Positions 47,301 through 58,749 of a stretch of DNA of 64,000 nt are shown here, in pieces. The stretch's first letter is position 1; each line of letters begins with the position of its first letter. The position numbers were made by a program, and so were the translations under genes. The stretch covers positions 620,001-684,000 of the forward strand of contig MU404056.1 in the NCBI GenBank assembly GCA_022695795.1. The letters are read 5' to 3'. Source of the stretch: Biscogniauxia marginata. Its lineage: Eukaryota > Ascomycota > Sordariomycetes > Xylariales > Xylariaceae. Under the pieces are notes generated by a model. It had not been told where the DNA came from. It ran no database searches and worked only from the letters and a program-made list of their open reading frames with translations.

Positions 47301-48065
47301 ATAACAGCGTAATATGCGAAGTTAAAAGCAAGGTTGAAGTTGACATGGTGTTGTACATATGATTCTCGGCCGGCAGAAAGGATAAGGGCGCTTACGCAGA
47401 TATTTGACCTATTAGATATTTTGCTTGGCCCTCGAAGAATTCAAAAACCCAGTACTGTACGACATATATGTTTTGATGGTGCTACACGAGGTCGAGAAAC
47501 CCACATCTTCATCTTCATGTGAACTTGCAGAGGGAAGCTAAGGAGGTTCTTGTGGGATGCCTAAATTGGAAGCACCGAAGAATCAAGCAGGTTTTATGTG
47601 CTTTGATACGTGGTAGATAATAATGCTTCTTCAAGGGTCAGGTGGTTAATTAAATTTAATTACCTTCGTAGGAAGATGTTGTGTAAGTACAAGCTCTGCT
47701 TACGACTTGTTGCAAATGGCTAGATAGCCCCGGACGGATATGGCAAATAGGATTCAAAGGGCAAATTGGCCACCTCTTCAGAACATTTAATAGGTTAGAT
47801 TAAGCGGAGAGACGACTATAAACCAACATGTGACATTTCTTTCCACCAGGGTCAAGAATTGAGGCTCAAGAGAGAGGGTTATCGGTAAAGCGGATCTCTG
47901 ACTTGCCGCGTCGTATACCTTCATCTGCTAGATAAACATGTATATATACCGTGATGAATGAACAACTTTTGACTTCTACAAAACAGAACCAAACCTCTCG
48001 TGATATACACATTAAATTTCCTCTCTCAGCATATCCTATAGAACGTCTTCATCACTCCTCTCATC
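44321..48065. other. gene-poor spacer right of the AT-rich block
   Basis: Composition is normal again. Only short, domain-free frames are present over 3.7 kb (for example 44422-44694, 45465-45695 and 45807-46052). I see no conserved coding pattern, tRNA or repeat boundary. The last 150 bp are the probable promoter of the oxygenase gene. Confidence 0.4.
47941..47948 (+). promoter_or_regulatory. TATA-like box upstream of the oxygenase gene
   Basis: TATATATA lies about 118 bp upstream of the ATG at 48066, followed by a pyrimidine-rich leader. Position fits a core promoter; this is inference from the motif. Confidence 0.35.
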
Positions 48066-49746
48066 ATGGCCCCCGCCGCTATCCACATGGCGACTGACCT
48101 CTTCGCCATCACAACCACCGATGTACCCAACGATTGTGAGTCAAACCATCCTCCTTACTGCATTGAGTGTTTACTCTGATAATTTATAATAATTATACTA
48201 ATGTACACCATCAAAAGATTACTCACAAGGCCTTCGAAAGCGCTTCCTTTTAGACGGTGTCAAGTCAGCCAAGGCGAAGGAGCCCCGAAATACAGAAACT
48301 GTGGCAGATATCAGTTACGATGTCGATGAGAAGGCCTTCCTCCGACGTTGCGAGGCAAGCCTTGCCGCTGGCGGGTTACCCACGTCCGTCCCAGAGGGGT
48401 GGCCCGTTGAACTAGATGGTCCTCTAGTTTGGAGCAACGATGATTTCCAGGACGAGTCCGAATACGTCTACCTTTTGACAGACGCAGACAAGGCGGAAAT
48501 CCAATGTGCATTGGAGTATTTCAAGGGTATTTTTGCCTCATCATACCAATTGGACTTCTTCAAGGTTGCATAAAGCATTTACAAAGCTCAATAGCTAACT
48601 AGGGAGACATATCAGAGATGGGCATTGATGGAACTCAAGTTTCACAAGAGACATTCCCGCTCCCCAACTTGGGGCGTGTCCTGGAAGACGTCCGCAACGA
48701 AGTATATGAAGGGCGAGGCTTCGTTATCGTCCGTGGGCTCGATCCTGATGCGTACGGAATCGAGGACTTGACCATCGTTTACCTCGGAATCTCAAGCTAT
48801 GTTGGCGAGCGCAGGGGTAAACAAGACCAGCGAGGTTCGATGCTGAGTAAGCCCTGACCAGTACTGTCTTGCCCTGACTCTGGCGATTGAGTTTTAACCT
48901 GGATAACTTTTAGTGCATGTAATTCGTCACAACGACGACCGCGATGACCAGTATAGCGAGAACAAGGTATGTATTACCTACATAACTTTTGCCTATCTCT
49001 ATATGAGATATTTGTATCTAAGCTAACCCACCATCTCCGTTTGTAGCCTTTCCACACAGATACCGTGGCTGATTGCCTGTGTCTCTTCACACAAACTCTT
49101 GCCGAATCGGGTGGCCGCAGCGTTCTTGCGTCGGCCTGGAAAGTCTACAATGAACTCGCGGTTACACGTCCAGATCTTATCCATGTTCTGGCGGAGTCCA
49201 ACTGGCCATTTGATACGTGAGTGTATATTACCTCTCTCGTCGTCTGACTCAATTGCTAATTTGAACTTATCACCTCCGTGCAGATTCGGACGGAATCCTG
49301 CATACTACAGGCGCGCCCTTATGTACTACCATGACGGCAAGCTCATCACATCGTTTTCAAGGCGTCTGCTGGTCGGGCACCCCCCCTTCAACGGCCGCAC
49401 CCCGGGAATTCCCGGTCTTACCGAGAGACAAGCCGAGGCTTTAGACGCCGTACACTTTATTGCCAAGCGGCACGAGATCAAGCCGCACATGCAGAGAGGC
49501 GACTTGCGCTTTCTCAATAACATGGGTCTTCTGCACAGGCGGGAAGCCTTTGAGAACAGCGAGTCAAATGCTAGGCACCTCGTGCGTGTCTGGCTCAACA
49601 ACGAGGAGATGTGCTGGAAGTTGCCGCACGACTTGAGCATCGCCTGGGCTCGCGTCTTCGACGATGATGACCGTGAGGCACACTGGGATATTGAGCCGCC
49701 TCAGAAGCATGGTAAAATCCTGAGGGTGGCGGGTAGCTGCGACTGA
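48066..49746 (+). CDS. TauD/TfdA-family Fe(II)/2-oxoglutarate-dependent oxygenase
   Basis: Six exons close to 434 aa: 48066-48135, 48218-48526, 48607-48846, 48914-48966, 49047-49216 and 49284-49746. The start has context TCATCATGGC. The iron triad of the clavaminate synthase-like fold is complete: His227-x-Asp229 (FHTDT) and His365 in NNMGLLHRREAF; Arg382 (or Arg378) in ARHLVRVWL would bind 2-oxoglutarate. Upstream, TFPLPNLG and the EGRGFVIVRGL strand are typical of fungal TfdA-like proteins. The enzyme should hydroxylate or oxidatively cleave a small molecule using O2 and 2-oxoglutarate; the substrate is unknown. All five junctions preserve frame and known motif order. No signal peptide. It is the first gene to the right of the AT-rich block. 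Confidence 0.87.
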
Positions 49747-50737
49747 GTTATGGTTTGCTGCTAGTCTACGGCATGGAGCATCGTCTTGCTGATTTACTCG
49801 TTTTCTACCGATGAATCCTATGTGGGGGGTGTCCTGAGTCGCTCGCTTTTGAATAACATGTCTTTATAACATGTCTCTCATTTTGGGGTTTGTTTATTCT
49901 TGGCCAGACAGTTTGTTCTCACGTGTTGCAACAGCGATAGTCGGTCGCTGATGACGGTGTTAACACTCCTTGATAACGAACACACCGTTTTTCATATTGA
50001 CACTTAGTATTGAGAGATTTGTCAACGATGTTTCACTACTCAAGATTGTGATAGAAACATGCAATGAAATCAGTGCATCCACATCCTGTTAGATGTACGT
50101 TGTTCATTTCCCTGAAGTACGAATAGAACCACTCTCACAAACCGATAGATAACAACCCATTATCTGAGACGAATCTGTATTTTCCTAGGTTCTATAATTA
50201 TCAAGGTTTGTGAGTTGTTGTTGTTTCCTCTTGAGCTAGTAATGCCATTCAGATGTGGTGGGACGAGGAGTATGAAAGTGTAGATGAGGGGGTGCAAGTA
50301 TTGCAGGCATTGACTACATCACAAGATGAATTGGGTATTAGTGCTGTAGGAACGTACAGCTAAGATGGAAATTAATTCGCAATAGAGCAGAATTCGGCCC
50401 TGCTTTGAATAGTGAATTCTTTCTCATCTACGAGTACTACGCCGTGCGTAAGTTGACACCGCTACTTGTGGCATTTTGGTCACATTCACCCAAAGGCAAC
50501 ATCGCGCTCCAACATTACATGCGAATAACACAGCCTTGAGCGATCTGCAGGATACTTGCAGGTAGGCCAGTCAAAGCGGGCAACCACCACAACAAGATTT
50601 GCCTCTGATGCACTTATCTACTTCGTATCTGCGAAGCCTTCATGCGATGGGCCGTGTCAACTGGAATTATCTTAGCCAATTGCCCGGAAGTAGCTCCTCC
50701 TCAATCGGTTTGTTAATCAAGAGAGACATCAAACCAA
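49747..50737. other. intergenic, no supported gene
   Basis: About 1 kb with no recognisable frame. Confidence 0.4.
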
Positions 50738-51523
50738 ATGGGGAAACTTAAACCGTTGGTGCTAAAGAGCTTGACGATCTCTGGAGAGATGGTGGCGACT
50801 TGTGTTGATCTCATGACCGACTCAGAACACCTGCTTTCGGATACAGCGATATTGATACGAGCTGTTAACGAACTACAGAGGTCATCTGCACTCTCTAGAA
50901 ATTCCAACGACGCGTACATCTTAGATATGGCGATGCAAGCCCCCGTTCTCCACGGGCTATTCCCTGAGCCCCATTCGTTTTGGAGACGCCGAGCCCTGCT
51001 TGTCGCATACCGTCCCGTCCCGTGGAATACCTCCAGCCTGCATGTATACTTGGGTTTCTGACGGCGTGAAGTGCTTCGCGGCCTTGAGGATGAATATATT
51101 TGGTTGGGCACCGCACAGTCAGAATTTCTCTTGCATCGGGTTGCGGGAGACATGAACCGAGCTGCCGATGCGCTTGAGGTTTTGGGTCAAGATCGCCTAT
51201 CAAGCAACCCCGACAAGAGAGCGCATTCTGCAACTAGCCTAACAACCACCCAACGGTCTTTGAACTACATGCAGACCGATGATCTGTACACAGCAGAGAA
51301 GTTGCTCCAAAGTTGGTCACCACTCAGCCAGAATCCATCCGCAATGGAAGTCGTCGTGCACCCCGTCACCACGCAGGCTTCTGGATTCGTCTCATACAAC
51401 ATCTACGCCGATGAAATTGGTTGCCAATTGTGGTCATACAACTGTGATACCCAATACAGATCATGGCCCACATCTCTTCGATTCCTGACCTCTCTCATCA
51501 TGGCAACTATCACATCGAATTAA
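50738..51523 (+). CDS. unrecognised ORF interrupted by one in-frame stop (pseudogene or weak-intron gene)
   Basis: From the ATG at 50738 one frame stays open to 51523 except for a single TGA at 51059-51061. Both halves have a protein-like composition with alternating hydrophobic and charged residues (107 codons before the stop, 153 after), and I recognise no domain. A splice from GT at 51012 to AG at 51071 (60 nt) would remove the stop and keep frame, but the donor GTCCCG is poor. Otherwise it is a nonsense-mutated gene. An antisense frame (50713-51153) is Arg/Ser-rich and looks like a shadow. Its stop abuts the stop of the convergent regulator gene with no gap. Confidence 0.35.
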
Positions 51524-53713
51524 TTATAGGGACAGAGGGAATAAAACATTGAAAGTAATCTTACCTCGCTGTGTATCATTAATTAGCGTTGAGGTCTCCC
51601 ACACGAAGTCCACCTGATAATCTTCCAAATCAGCTGCTTTGGATATTTCTTGTCGACCCTTGGCATCGTGGCTCAATTCGAATGGCAGAACACCCTTGTT
51701 CAAGTAATGAAAATGTGCGAGCAACATTTCTGAGCCAACATGATGCAATTTAATGCTCTCCGGATTCGCGAACTCTTCCTGTGGCGTTCTAAGTTAGCTT
51801 AGCTAGTAAACAGTAAGGCGAAGGCGCTGTACTCGGAGATCATATTGTCTTGCCGTCTCCCAATCCCTTCTTGTGAGCATAGAACAGCTATGCAACAGGA
51901 TGAACATAGTAAGGTAAATGGTCAGCCAGTATCGCTTCTTATTTTTCCTCACGAGATCGTTGAGATGGCGGAGGACCAATTTTGTCAGGGGGCGTAGAAC
52001 TCTGGTGTACATGATGCATTCCATTTGGGCAATCATTATCACTGGCATTGGAACCACTTTGTAGAATAGGCTATCGGGGTCTTCGACGACATCTCCGCCT
52101 AATTTATCGTTTCCATAAATATGGTGCGGGTTGCTCGTCTTCCGGCAACCAACCCACAACCTGAAAGTGTTCCTTAGAAGTTCCTGTTCTTGAAGTGTCT
52201 TTGGTTGTTTTTAGTAGGATTATATATAATAAGGATTAATAGACAATACGAACCTTAGCTTCGCCAATATATTGAAAAGCAAACTTGTACGTCTTCCAAA
52301 AAAGGACATCCATATTATAAGCCACGCCACTAATATACGTAGCGATATTTGCGTCGATGAACTGTTCGAGCATTATAGCAGTCTTCTTCATATCGCTCAG
52401 TGCGTAATGGGGTATCTGTTGCCTCTTGACGACGGATCCGCTCTTCCATACCGCTTCAAGCATATCACCTTCCACCGGTATGAACTCTCTGACCTCCACC
52501 TCATAAGGTGCATCAAGAAATATTTGGGATATAACTACGGTTTTGACCTCATTTGAAGCCCAATCCGTAATATCAACAAGGTCCATGTTTTGCCATCGCC
52601 GGGAGAAGAGCTGGTATGGCATAGGCTGTTCTCTGTACAGAGACGAATCTGTGATGATCCATCTCAAGCATGGTAGTTTGCACATGATAGGCCGTGCAAC
52701 GTTTTTGCAGTTCAGACAGACTCCAGCCGGATCGTCGGCGTTAGATTCGCACTGCGGGAACCTTATAAGACTGGGATACCCGATACATGAACTGCGCACT
52801 CACCCTATTTTGCAACATTCGGCAACGAATACATGATCTGTGCTTTCTAGTAATAGCTGTTTGCTGACGTAGCTGTTCTGTCTTGAATCCTCCGCGTCGG
52901 CAAGGGCCATCGTGATGAACTTCGCCTTTGTTTCTCTGCCGCTTTCGAGTTGTAGGCTTCCTATGTCTTTGTTTTCCCCGAGTTTTCTGCCCCTACCGTT
53001 CAGTCAACTGCGATGAGTAAACATAGAAGGCCACTTACAGGGGGAATCTTCCAGACCTTGCTACAAGGTCCGAGGTTTGCTGCGGGTCGGGTAAGTTCGT
53101 CCACCTTTTCCGAAGTGGCACCCAACTCTTGATCGGTTTCAAAAAAAGTGTGTTGTGGCGAGACGCCTTTACTAGAGGTTGGAGTAGTAATGATCCAGGA
53201 TGAGGCGGACGGTGTAGTCAACCCGGATTGAGGATTGGATCCGGATGAAGACTGCAGACTAGGTAAGTGGGCGCTAGGCTCCGGGACCCTAGTAACCAAT
53301 GTATTAGGTACAGAGAAGTTATCAAGGCTGGTCTGGATGGTAAATAAAGACCGAGATGTAGGAATCGTATCAGAATACTGATCTGTCGTCACCGGTCGAG
53401 GAATCAAGGCGTTGTTTGGACACGGGCCTTCTAGTAACACGAAGTCCTCATAGCTATGTGACATTTGCTCACCCGCAAAATCTGGCAAATGGAGCCCTAT
53501 AGAGGGCCCCAGTGGTGAGACTTCGGCATGGCTGGGATAAGAGTATTGGCCCGTGAACCCAAGCTCAATGCTGTCAAAACCTGTTTCTTCAGGTGGCATG
53601 GGAATATTCATTCGCTGACAGAACTGTTTGAGTGACATTCCCAAGATGGCGGCGGCTGTCCTAACTCTATCTGCTTCATCGGTTGAAGATGCTGGTGGAG
53701 ATTGTGGGGCCAT
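51524..53713 (-). CDS. Zn2Cys6-like fungal transcription regulator
   Basis: Five exons on the minus strand close to 660 aa: 53713-53039, 52992-52804, 52751-52254, 52198-51833 and 51778-51524. Residues 1-225 are Ser/Thr/Pro-rich. Exon 2 adds a very basic segment (NLS-like), then a cysteine cluster spanning an intron: Cys279, 282, 289, 300, 303, 312 (spacing C-x2-C-x6-C-x10-C-x2-C-x8-C) followed by KLPC (316) and the WIITDSSLYRE motif that I associate with a fungal regulator group. The C-terminal 300 residues are helical, with LLRNTFRLWVGCRKT, resembling the middle-homology part of such proteins. A nuclear DNA-binding role is inferred. GGTAAGATT near the last codons could be another donor, so the C-terminus may differ. 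Confidence 0.72.
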
Positions 53714-54511
53714 ATCAGAAATGAATATTCAACTAAGCCATAGGTTGGAGGCTTACCATTGCACATTTCTGACCATAGTTGTGCCAACTGTGTCGGGGTG
53801 GATAAATGGGGATTAAACTATATAACCAACCTACCCTTACCTTGGGCTGAGTTGTCATGTAGTGGTACTACTATAAAAACTAATATATAGGCATGTATTT
53901 ACTTATAGTTACAATATTGCTTACCTACCAGGATTTGCCGAACTATTTCAGCTAATAATGTAACGCTCGAAGAGCGAGAAATGGCGCGGCAGACGTCAGA
54001 CAATCCCGGAGTTGAGATTTTTCCGGACAAGGCTCGGTATTTAAAATGCAATACTGCTTATCTCATTTCCGCATTTGAGATCCCGCTTCATTGGAAAAGA
54101 TGTAAGACTACCAATCAGATATCTGGAAAAGTGACAACCGATGAGAAACTTTACGTGGATAAGAGACTATATATGCGGGCAAAGACAAGAGCCACAGTTA
54201 GCCGTCTGTTCACAGGCCAGAATACGACACCATATGGTGTGTCCGATCTATAATTCCTAATTCAGACAATATATACCCAAGCCAGTGTGCGTGGGTTACA
54301 CTGCATGGCCTATATCTGCACTTCTCATAAAGCCGTATTTTGTCCAAATGTGAGTGGTCCTATGCTCACTTTCAATTGTCGCAATGGATTCAGCCTCTCT
54401 TTCAAACTAATAAACACATACCAGGAGTAATATTTCGATAGCTTTGCGCCTACGTTGACTGTCATATTTTTCCAGGTGTAGATCCTGCGTCAATATTAAT
54501 GAAATAGTGCC
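53714..54511. other. intergenic between divergent regulator and kinase-like genes
   Basis: This 0.8 kb separates genes transcribed away from each other. A 90-codon frame at 53981-54253 (+) begins with ATG but shows no domain that I recognise. It could be a small protein or chance. Confidence 0.35.
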
Positions 54512-56266
54512 ATGGAGATGACATACAATGTAGTCGATGCTGTCTGGCAGCCCAAACTTATCTTGAAGTATCATGAAATTCGGGAAACATCCTGCATCAG
54601 GCAACCTCCATGGACAGACTCTCCATTAAACCCCAAGAATCGCCCTAACTCGCTTGAGATATACAACTCAATTTGGCGTATTGACGGCGCCACAGGCTGT
54701 GGGACACGTTTTTATGCAGTCCCGCTAGATTCCCTACACAACATTACCCCCCTTCGCATATTTGTGTATCTCCCCGACCAAGGCGACTATCCGCCTGCCT
54801 TACGTACCTGTCTTGATTCTGCATTGAGTGTCCCGCTCCGCGATGGCAAAGCGATCGCAAGCCTTGGTATCTCTAAGCATCTATGTCGCGCTCTTCACTA
54901 CCAGTGCGCTAGAGATCCCGGTTTTCTCCGCCGGTATCAGCAGCTACCCTTCGGGTCCCGATTAGTATTCGACAATATCGCCCCAAATGTGGCGGACATG
55001 CGCTTGACCGTGGTTGCAAACTATGAACATGAGTCGCGTTCTTTATCACTTCCCACACTAAGAAGATTGTGGGCCAAAGAAGTTGCCGAAGATGCCTGGC
55101 CTCCTGTCATTAATATCACTCGCCTACATCTCGTACGCCAGATGCATGATACAGTTAGTGTCGTTAAGTTGCATGAAGACGATAGACACAGACTCGCTTT
55201 CAAGGATGAAATGGTCGTTTTCAAATCCGGCATCGGTAGATACGATCATGTATACCACGAACTACGATTTTACCTAACAGCGGCGCCCCATCAACATATC
55301 ATGCCTTGTCCTCTGGGTCTAGTGGTTAAACGATCGGCATTTGGAGGCAAGTTAGGTGTTCTGGGCTTTTTGCTGAAGTATTTCCCCTGTGGATCAATCC
55401 GCGACATTCTGCCTGCTCGCCAACGTGCCGGAACTCTTAGTAATAGAACAAAGCTCCATTGGTGTCGACAGGTTATTTCCGCCCTCGTCCATATTAAAGA
55501 GAAATGTAATACCTTCTTCTCTGACCTCCGCCCTGACAATGTTTTACTGGATGATGCGGGCGGTCACGAGCGCTTGCTGCTTTGCGATTTCGAACAGCGC
55601 GGCAACTGGCATGAGTGGTCTGCACCCGAGGTGTACTATCGACAGTATGTAGAGAATATCCGAGCTGAGTTGGCAGGAAAGACAATCAAGGACACGCGTT
55701 TGGAAACCCTCCTTGACAAATATGCATGTGCCCATGTGTCACCTACTGCATATACACCTGCCGAGACACCAGTCCAGGCAAAGAACCGTGCATGGTTTGC
55801 TTTGTCGCCCGAGTCACAAGAGAAGGCATCAGTATACTCGTTTGGGTTATTTCTCTACACGGTTTTTGAAGGACAGAGTAATGTTCGGCGCAATATTATG
55901 AACAAGTGGCCGAACGATCCTGAAGTCGAGTTCCCGGAGTTCAAACTAACTCCTCTGGTCATTAGAGACATTGTTATGCGTTGTGTTACCATCCAAGAAG
56001 AGAGCCTCCTCCCCCCTCAGGCGAAAAGGGTTGTTAGAGTCGGTGGGCTCCTATATCCCGAGGGCCAGGCGTTTCTTAACCAGGATACGGATGAAGCTAT
56101 TAATTCGGTGTTGGAGACAGCGCTAAGATGGTGGTCAACAGAGCTCACGCGAGCGGAGAAGTTTACAGAAAGCCCTGAATGGATATCGGGGTGTTTTGGT
56201 TCGAGCAGGCCAACATTGACGGATGTCATGCATTCTCTTGAGTCTTTAGTGGATGATGATATTTAA
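54512..56266 (+). CDS. divergent protein-kinase-like fungal protein (SDLRPDN / DFE)
   Basis: Intronless gene of 584 aa. Residues 1-200 are a fungal-specific N-terminal region without recognised motifs. The kinase-like domain covers about 210-500: a beta3-like Lys238 (VVFKSG), an alphaC-type Glu250 (YHELRFY), a catalytic loop FFSDLRPDNVLLD (335-347, where the usual HRD is SDL but the D...N pair is retained), DFE at 359-361 in place of DFG, APE at 371-373, and a C-lobe with YSFGLFLYTVFEG. Such proteins are common in filamentous fungi and often lie in variable regions; whether they phosphorylate anything is unclear. Loss of the DFG Gly may alter but need not abolish activity. No membrane segment. 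A short serine-rich C-terminal end follows. Confidence 0.75.
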   Translation: MEMTYNVVDAVWQPKLILKYHEIRETSCIRQPPWTDSPLNPKNRPNSLEIYNSIWRIDGATGCGTRFYAVPLDSLHNITPLRIFVYLPDQGDYPPALRTCLDSALSVPLRDGKAIASLGISKHLCRALHYQCARDPGFLRRYQQLPFGSRLVFDNIAPNVADMRLTVVANYEHESRSLSLPTLRRLWAKEVAEDAWPPVINITRLHLVRQMHDTVSVVKLHEDDRHRLAFKDEMVVFKSGIGRYDHVYHELRFYLTAAPHQHIMPCPLGLVVKRSAFGGKLGVLGFLLKYFPCGSIRDILPARQRAGTLSNRTKLHWCRQVISALVHIKEKCNTFFSDLRPDNVLLDDAGGHERLLLCDFEQRGNWHEWSAPEVYYRQYVENIRAELAGKTIKDTRLETLLDKYACAHVSPTAYTPAETPVQAKNRAWFALSPESQEKASVYSFGLFLYTVFEGQSNVRRNIMNKWPNDPEVEFPEFKLTPLVIRDIVMRCVTIQEESLLPPQAKRVVRVGGLLYPEGQAFLNQDTDEAINSVLETALRWWSTELTRAEKFTESPEWISGCFGSSRPTLTDVMHSLESLVDDDI

Positions 56267-56533
56267 GGCTACCCAAATAGGTATCTAAGAAAATGCTGAT
56301 CACATACGGGTTTGCTTTCATTTTTCTGTCAATTGGGGAAAACCCCAGTGATCGCCAACATTCTGGTAACCTACTGTTTTATATCATTAGGTATCTACCT
56401 AAATAGTTCAATTTACCTGATAAGTAATCTTATTACCCTATATTCAGCGAAGGCATTGTTTTGGATAAGGATACGTATACTCCCCCAACCCTCCCCCTCC
56501 TGACCCCCACATCCCCCGAAATGCTATGGTTCT

Positions 56534-58749
56534 TCAGCCCTTCTCCCCATGCTTTGCTTTGTACTGTTCTAAAGCGTCAACTACAAGCTGTGCGATTGAC
56601 AATAGCCTTTCTTCGTCTAGTCTTCTTCCCACTAGTTGGATTGTGGCGGGTGCGCCGTGATACTTATGCGGGTCGTCTGTGTGGGATATCAGTAAGAACC
56701 AAGTAGCTGGCTGCCTTGGTATTACTTACATGATTCCATATTCCTCTTATCATTCTCATTCATTGGCACAAACTCAGGATCGATGGCATCAATATCTTTG
56801 TCGGCAAATGTCACAGGAACGACAATAGTGGTATAATCCAATATGTTCAACGTGCTCGTGTATGCTTCTTGGGTTAATTAGGGCTCTGTAAGGGATGGGG
56901 TAGAAGTCAACAGACGGGAGTGGTAGAACTTTCCGGGCAGGACTGCAGCATATGGAGAAACAGGAGCAATGACAGCTTGGACAGGCAAATCTGGAAAACT
57001 GTCAGTTAATATAAACCACAGGGCGAGAGGTTCCCCATACGACTAGTAGTTCTCTGAGCAGATGATACCCAGTAGTCATGCCACCTAGTGCGAAAATCCT
57101 TCATGCGGACTACTACTTGCTCGTACTCTGGTAAAGAAAGCGACGGTTTGGGCTTCCCATTGGGAAATAAATGCTTGATTTCCGGCACTATTGGCTCGCC
57201 GGACTCGCGAATAGCCTCGTATACATCCAGGCATCCATCCCCTCTAGCAATAGAACTCTATAGATGAGAAAATAATAATTAGAAAATAAGAATGATCTTC
57301 CACTTAGGAAAACTTACATGTATCTCGGTGGCTTCGGAAAATGATGGAGGATCCCAGTCTACAATTTCATATCCACTCTCCTCCAGGGCCTCATGCACAA
57401 TCCTCAGGGCTCGAGAAACCGGTGGGTGGGGGGTAACCAAGGCATCATTGGGCAAGAAGCCAAAAGCAGGTCTAGGGTCTTCCTGTCCTGGATTATACTC
57501 CTTTTCTTGTCTCCACGGAATAGGCAAACTATACGGATCATGGAGCCATGGCTCGGTAGAAATCAATGACTTCAGGACAATCCGAAGGGTTGCAACGGAA
57601 TGGGCCATAATCCCAGGCACAGTTGGCATAACTTGTTGTCCGCGTCCTGAGTTTGCTACATCTTTGAACGACAGACGTCCGACTGACGGCTTGATACTGA
57701 AGATACCTTGAAATGATGCAGGCATAGAAACAGAGCCTCCTATGTCGGTTCCGATTCCAAAAGCACTGCCGCGCAGAGCCTGCATTGCTCCTTCTCCTTC
57801 ATGGTGTTAGATTTTAAGGAAATTATAAAAATACCTACCTGACTTACCTCCGGAAGATCCCCCTGTAGATAAGAGCTGGTTGTGGGGGTTGAATGCGTAG
57901 CCGAGGATATTATTGTTCGTCTCAGGGGCCCATATACTTTGGACTAGTGTTGTCTGTACACATTCTTGTATCAGCTTGTGATAAAGCAGGTTTCGAGCCG
58001 CATTACCTTTCCGATCGGAACCGCACCTAATAGGCGTAACTCCTTAACAAGCTCGCTCTCAAATCTTTTCTCCTTGCCAGTTCCATGTTTGCCTTCAAAT
58101 GTTCCAATCCAACCGACATACGCCATCGAGGTTTCCAGCCCCTCCACATGAAACTGGTCTTTCAGAGTAAGAGGTATTCCATGAAGAGGGCCTACGATCT
58201 TCCCATGCTCCTTAAAGTAGTCATCTAGCTCTTGAGCACGTTTCAAGGCAAGGTCGAATCCGATCTCTAACAACAAACTGCTCTATAGTTGATGTGAGTC
58301 CCTAGAAATATGAGCGGTAATGAGAATGGGGGCAAGCTCACTAGTTGATGTGCATAAGCAGCTCGTTTGCAAAAGCTAGCCGTCACTTGCACAGCTTTCA
58401 GCTTCCCATCACTCATGCCTTGCACCAAGTCTGGGACATCCATGGAGGTAATATGAAGAGTTTCGGCATCGAGGAGAGACTCAATGAACTCGCCAGCAAT
58501 GCTTCGGCGAGACTTTGATTCGCGGATTACCTCGGGATTGAGAAGCCATTCCTTGGGGATTTTGTTGTTGTCAGCCGCCACTTTGGCAGCCGCATTTACT
58601 TTCCATTGAGGATCGTGAGGGAAAAGGGACCTGTAGAATTGCATCGGGAGTCCGTCTTGGGCTACAAGCACAAATATGACCAAGATGAAGGTGATGATGA
58701 ATACGAATTGATGAGACTTGTACGCCATTAAGAAATTCCGGGGGAACAT
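56534..58749 (-). CDS. amidase-signature enzyme with N-terminal membrane anchor
   Basis: Eight exons on the minus strand close to 613 aa: 58749-58342, 58282-58007, 57953-57848, 57796-57318, 57257-57041, 56990-56916, 56867-56730 and 56676-56534. A second ATG (residue 8) is also plausible. Residues 15-32 are a hydrophobic segment, so a membrane anchor or signal-anchor is likely, as in fatty-acid-amide-hydrolase-like enzymes. The Ser-cisSer-Lys triad is present: Lys177 (LTLKDQ), Ser261 (GGSSGGE) and Ser285 (GTDIGGSVSMP). The C-terminal part includes LDYTTIVVPVTF and VGRRL, typical of fungal acetamidase-like members. It hydrolyses an amide; the substrate is unknown. Intron 6 (56915-56868) uses a weak GTCTGT donor and is the least certain junction. 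Confidence 0.85.

Noticed and set aside
53981..54253. 90-codon plus-strand ORF between the regulator and the kinase-like gene.
   Set aside because: No domain; possibly coding but unsupported, so mentioned only within the intergenic entry.
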